Positions 63,973-64,000 of a DNA stretch of 64,000 nucleotides are shown in pieces. Below the pieces are notes generated by a model. That model had not been told where the DNA came from and made no database searches. It saw only the letters and a program-made list of their open reading frames with translations. The stretch is taken from assembly GCF_003143975.1 (NCBI RefSeq), contig NZ_QFVR01000004.1:162540-226539 (forward strand), written 5' to 3'. Every line of letters starts with the position of its first letter. The stretch's first letter is position 1. Both the position numbers and the translations under genes were made by a program. The stretch is from Kurthia sibirica (GTDB lineage: Bacteria; Bacillota; Bacilli; Bacillales_A; Planococcaceae).

Positions 63973-64000
63973 TTGTCTATTTCTTACTCTTTTTCATTTA

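Overview
The window is an AT-rich chromosomal segment of a low-GC Gram-positive bacterium of the Bacillales. Gene content and order (dgcP-rpsD, tyrS, acsA/acuABC, ccpA, aroA, ytxHG, murC, sftA, ytpRQP, ytoP, ytzB, ytnP, trmB, dat, pepV, ytzE, rsuA, murJ, ytfP) match the Bacillus subtilis ytr-ytp-ytf region. The protein sequences, the PBP and FtsA-like insertions and dat beside pepV suggest the Caryophanaceae/Planococcaceae side (Lysinibacillus, Solibacillus or Kurthia type); this placement is an inference. No sporulation gene is recognised here, which is compatible with, but does not prove, a non-spore-former.

Layout. 1-2.1 kb: a repeat fragment at the edge and a GAF-GGDEF diguanylate cyclase. 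2.2-4.4 kb: rpsD with promoter and leader, then an ISL3-type transposase pseudogene bracketed by two copies of the rpsD 3' end and terminator. 4.4-7 kb: a YIP1 membrane protein, a CstR-rhodanese persulfide-response pair with operator-like dyads, and a metal-receptor-fold protein. 7-12 kb: tyrS behind a T-box, and a class A PBP. 12-17 kb: acetate activation (acsA) divergent from its acetylation control genes acuABC. 16.7-22.5 kb: ccpA, aroA, a large FtsA-like protein with C-terminal repeats, and ytxHG. 22.9-31.3 kb: murC, sftA and the ytpRQP-ytoP series. 31.4-37.3 kb: ytzB, ytnP, an orphan gene, trmB, a lipid kinase, a NERD-like protein and dat. 37.5-42.6 kb: two tandem secreted beta-helix genes behind a terminator-like hairpin, then pepV. 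42.9-47.6 kb: ytzE, rsuA, murJ, ytfP and two copies of a dispersed hairpin repeat. 47.9-55 kb: a membrane diguanylate cyclase, a muramidase/glucosaminidase, a BI-1 protein, panE, a dicarboxylate/amino-acid symporter, a VTT protein and small proteins.

55-61.3 kb is the most accessory part. It holds a two-gene unit (Nudix hydrolase plus a PLD-nuclease/SF2-helicase/DUF3427 protein) in very AT-rich DNA with decayed-looking flanks, two small membrane proteins, and an orphan protein whose N-terminal half resembles a PD-(D/E)XK nuclease core lacking one acid. The window ends with pepF and a VOC protein.

Most of the window is housekeeping: translation (rpsD, tyrS, ytpR, trmB, rsuA), wall synthesis (PBP, murC, murJ, dat), chromosome segregation (sftA) and carbon control (ccpA, acsA/acuABC). 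The best candidates for undescribed biology are the Nudix-helicase unit with the nearby nuclease-like orphan, the beta-helix pair with its apparent attenuator, the FtsA-like repeat protein, and the dispersed UUCG-hairpin element.
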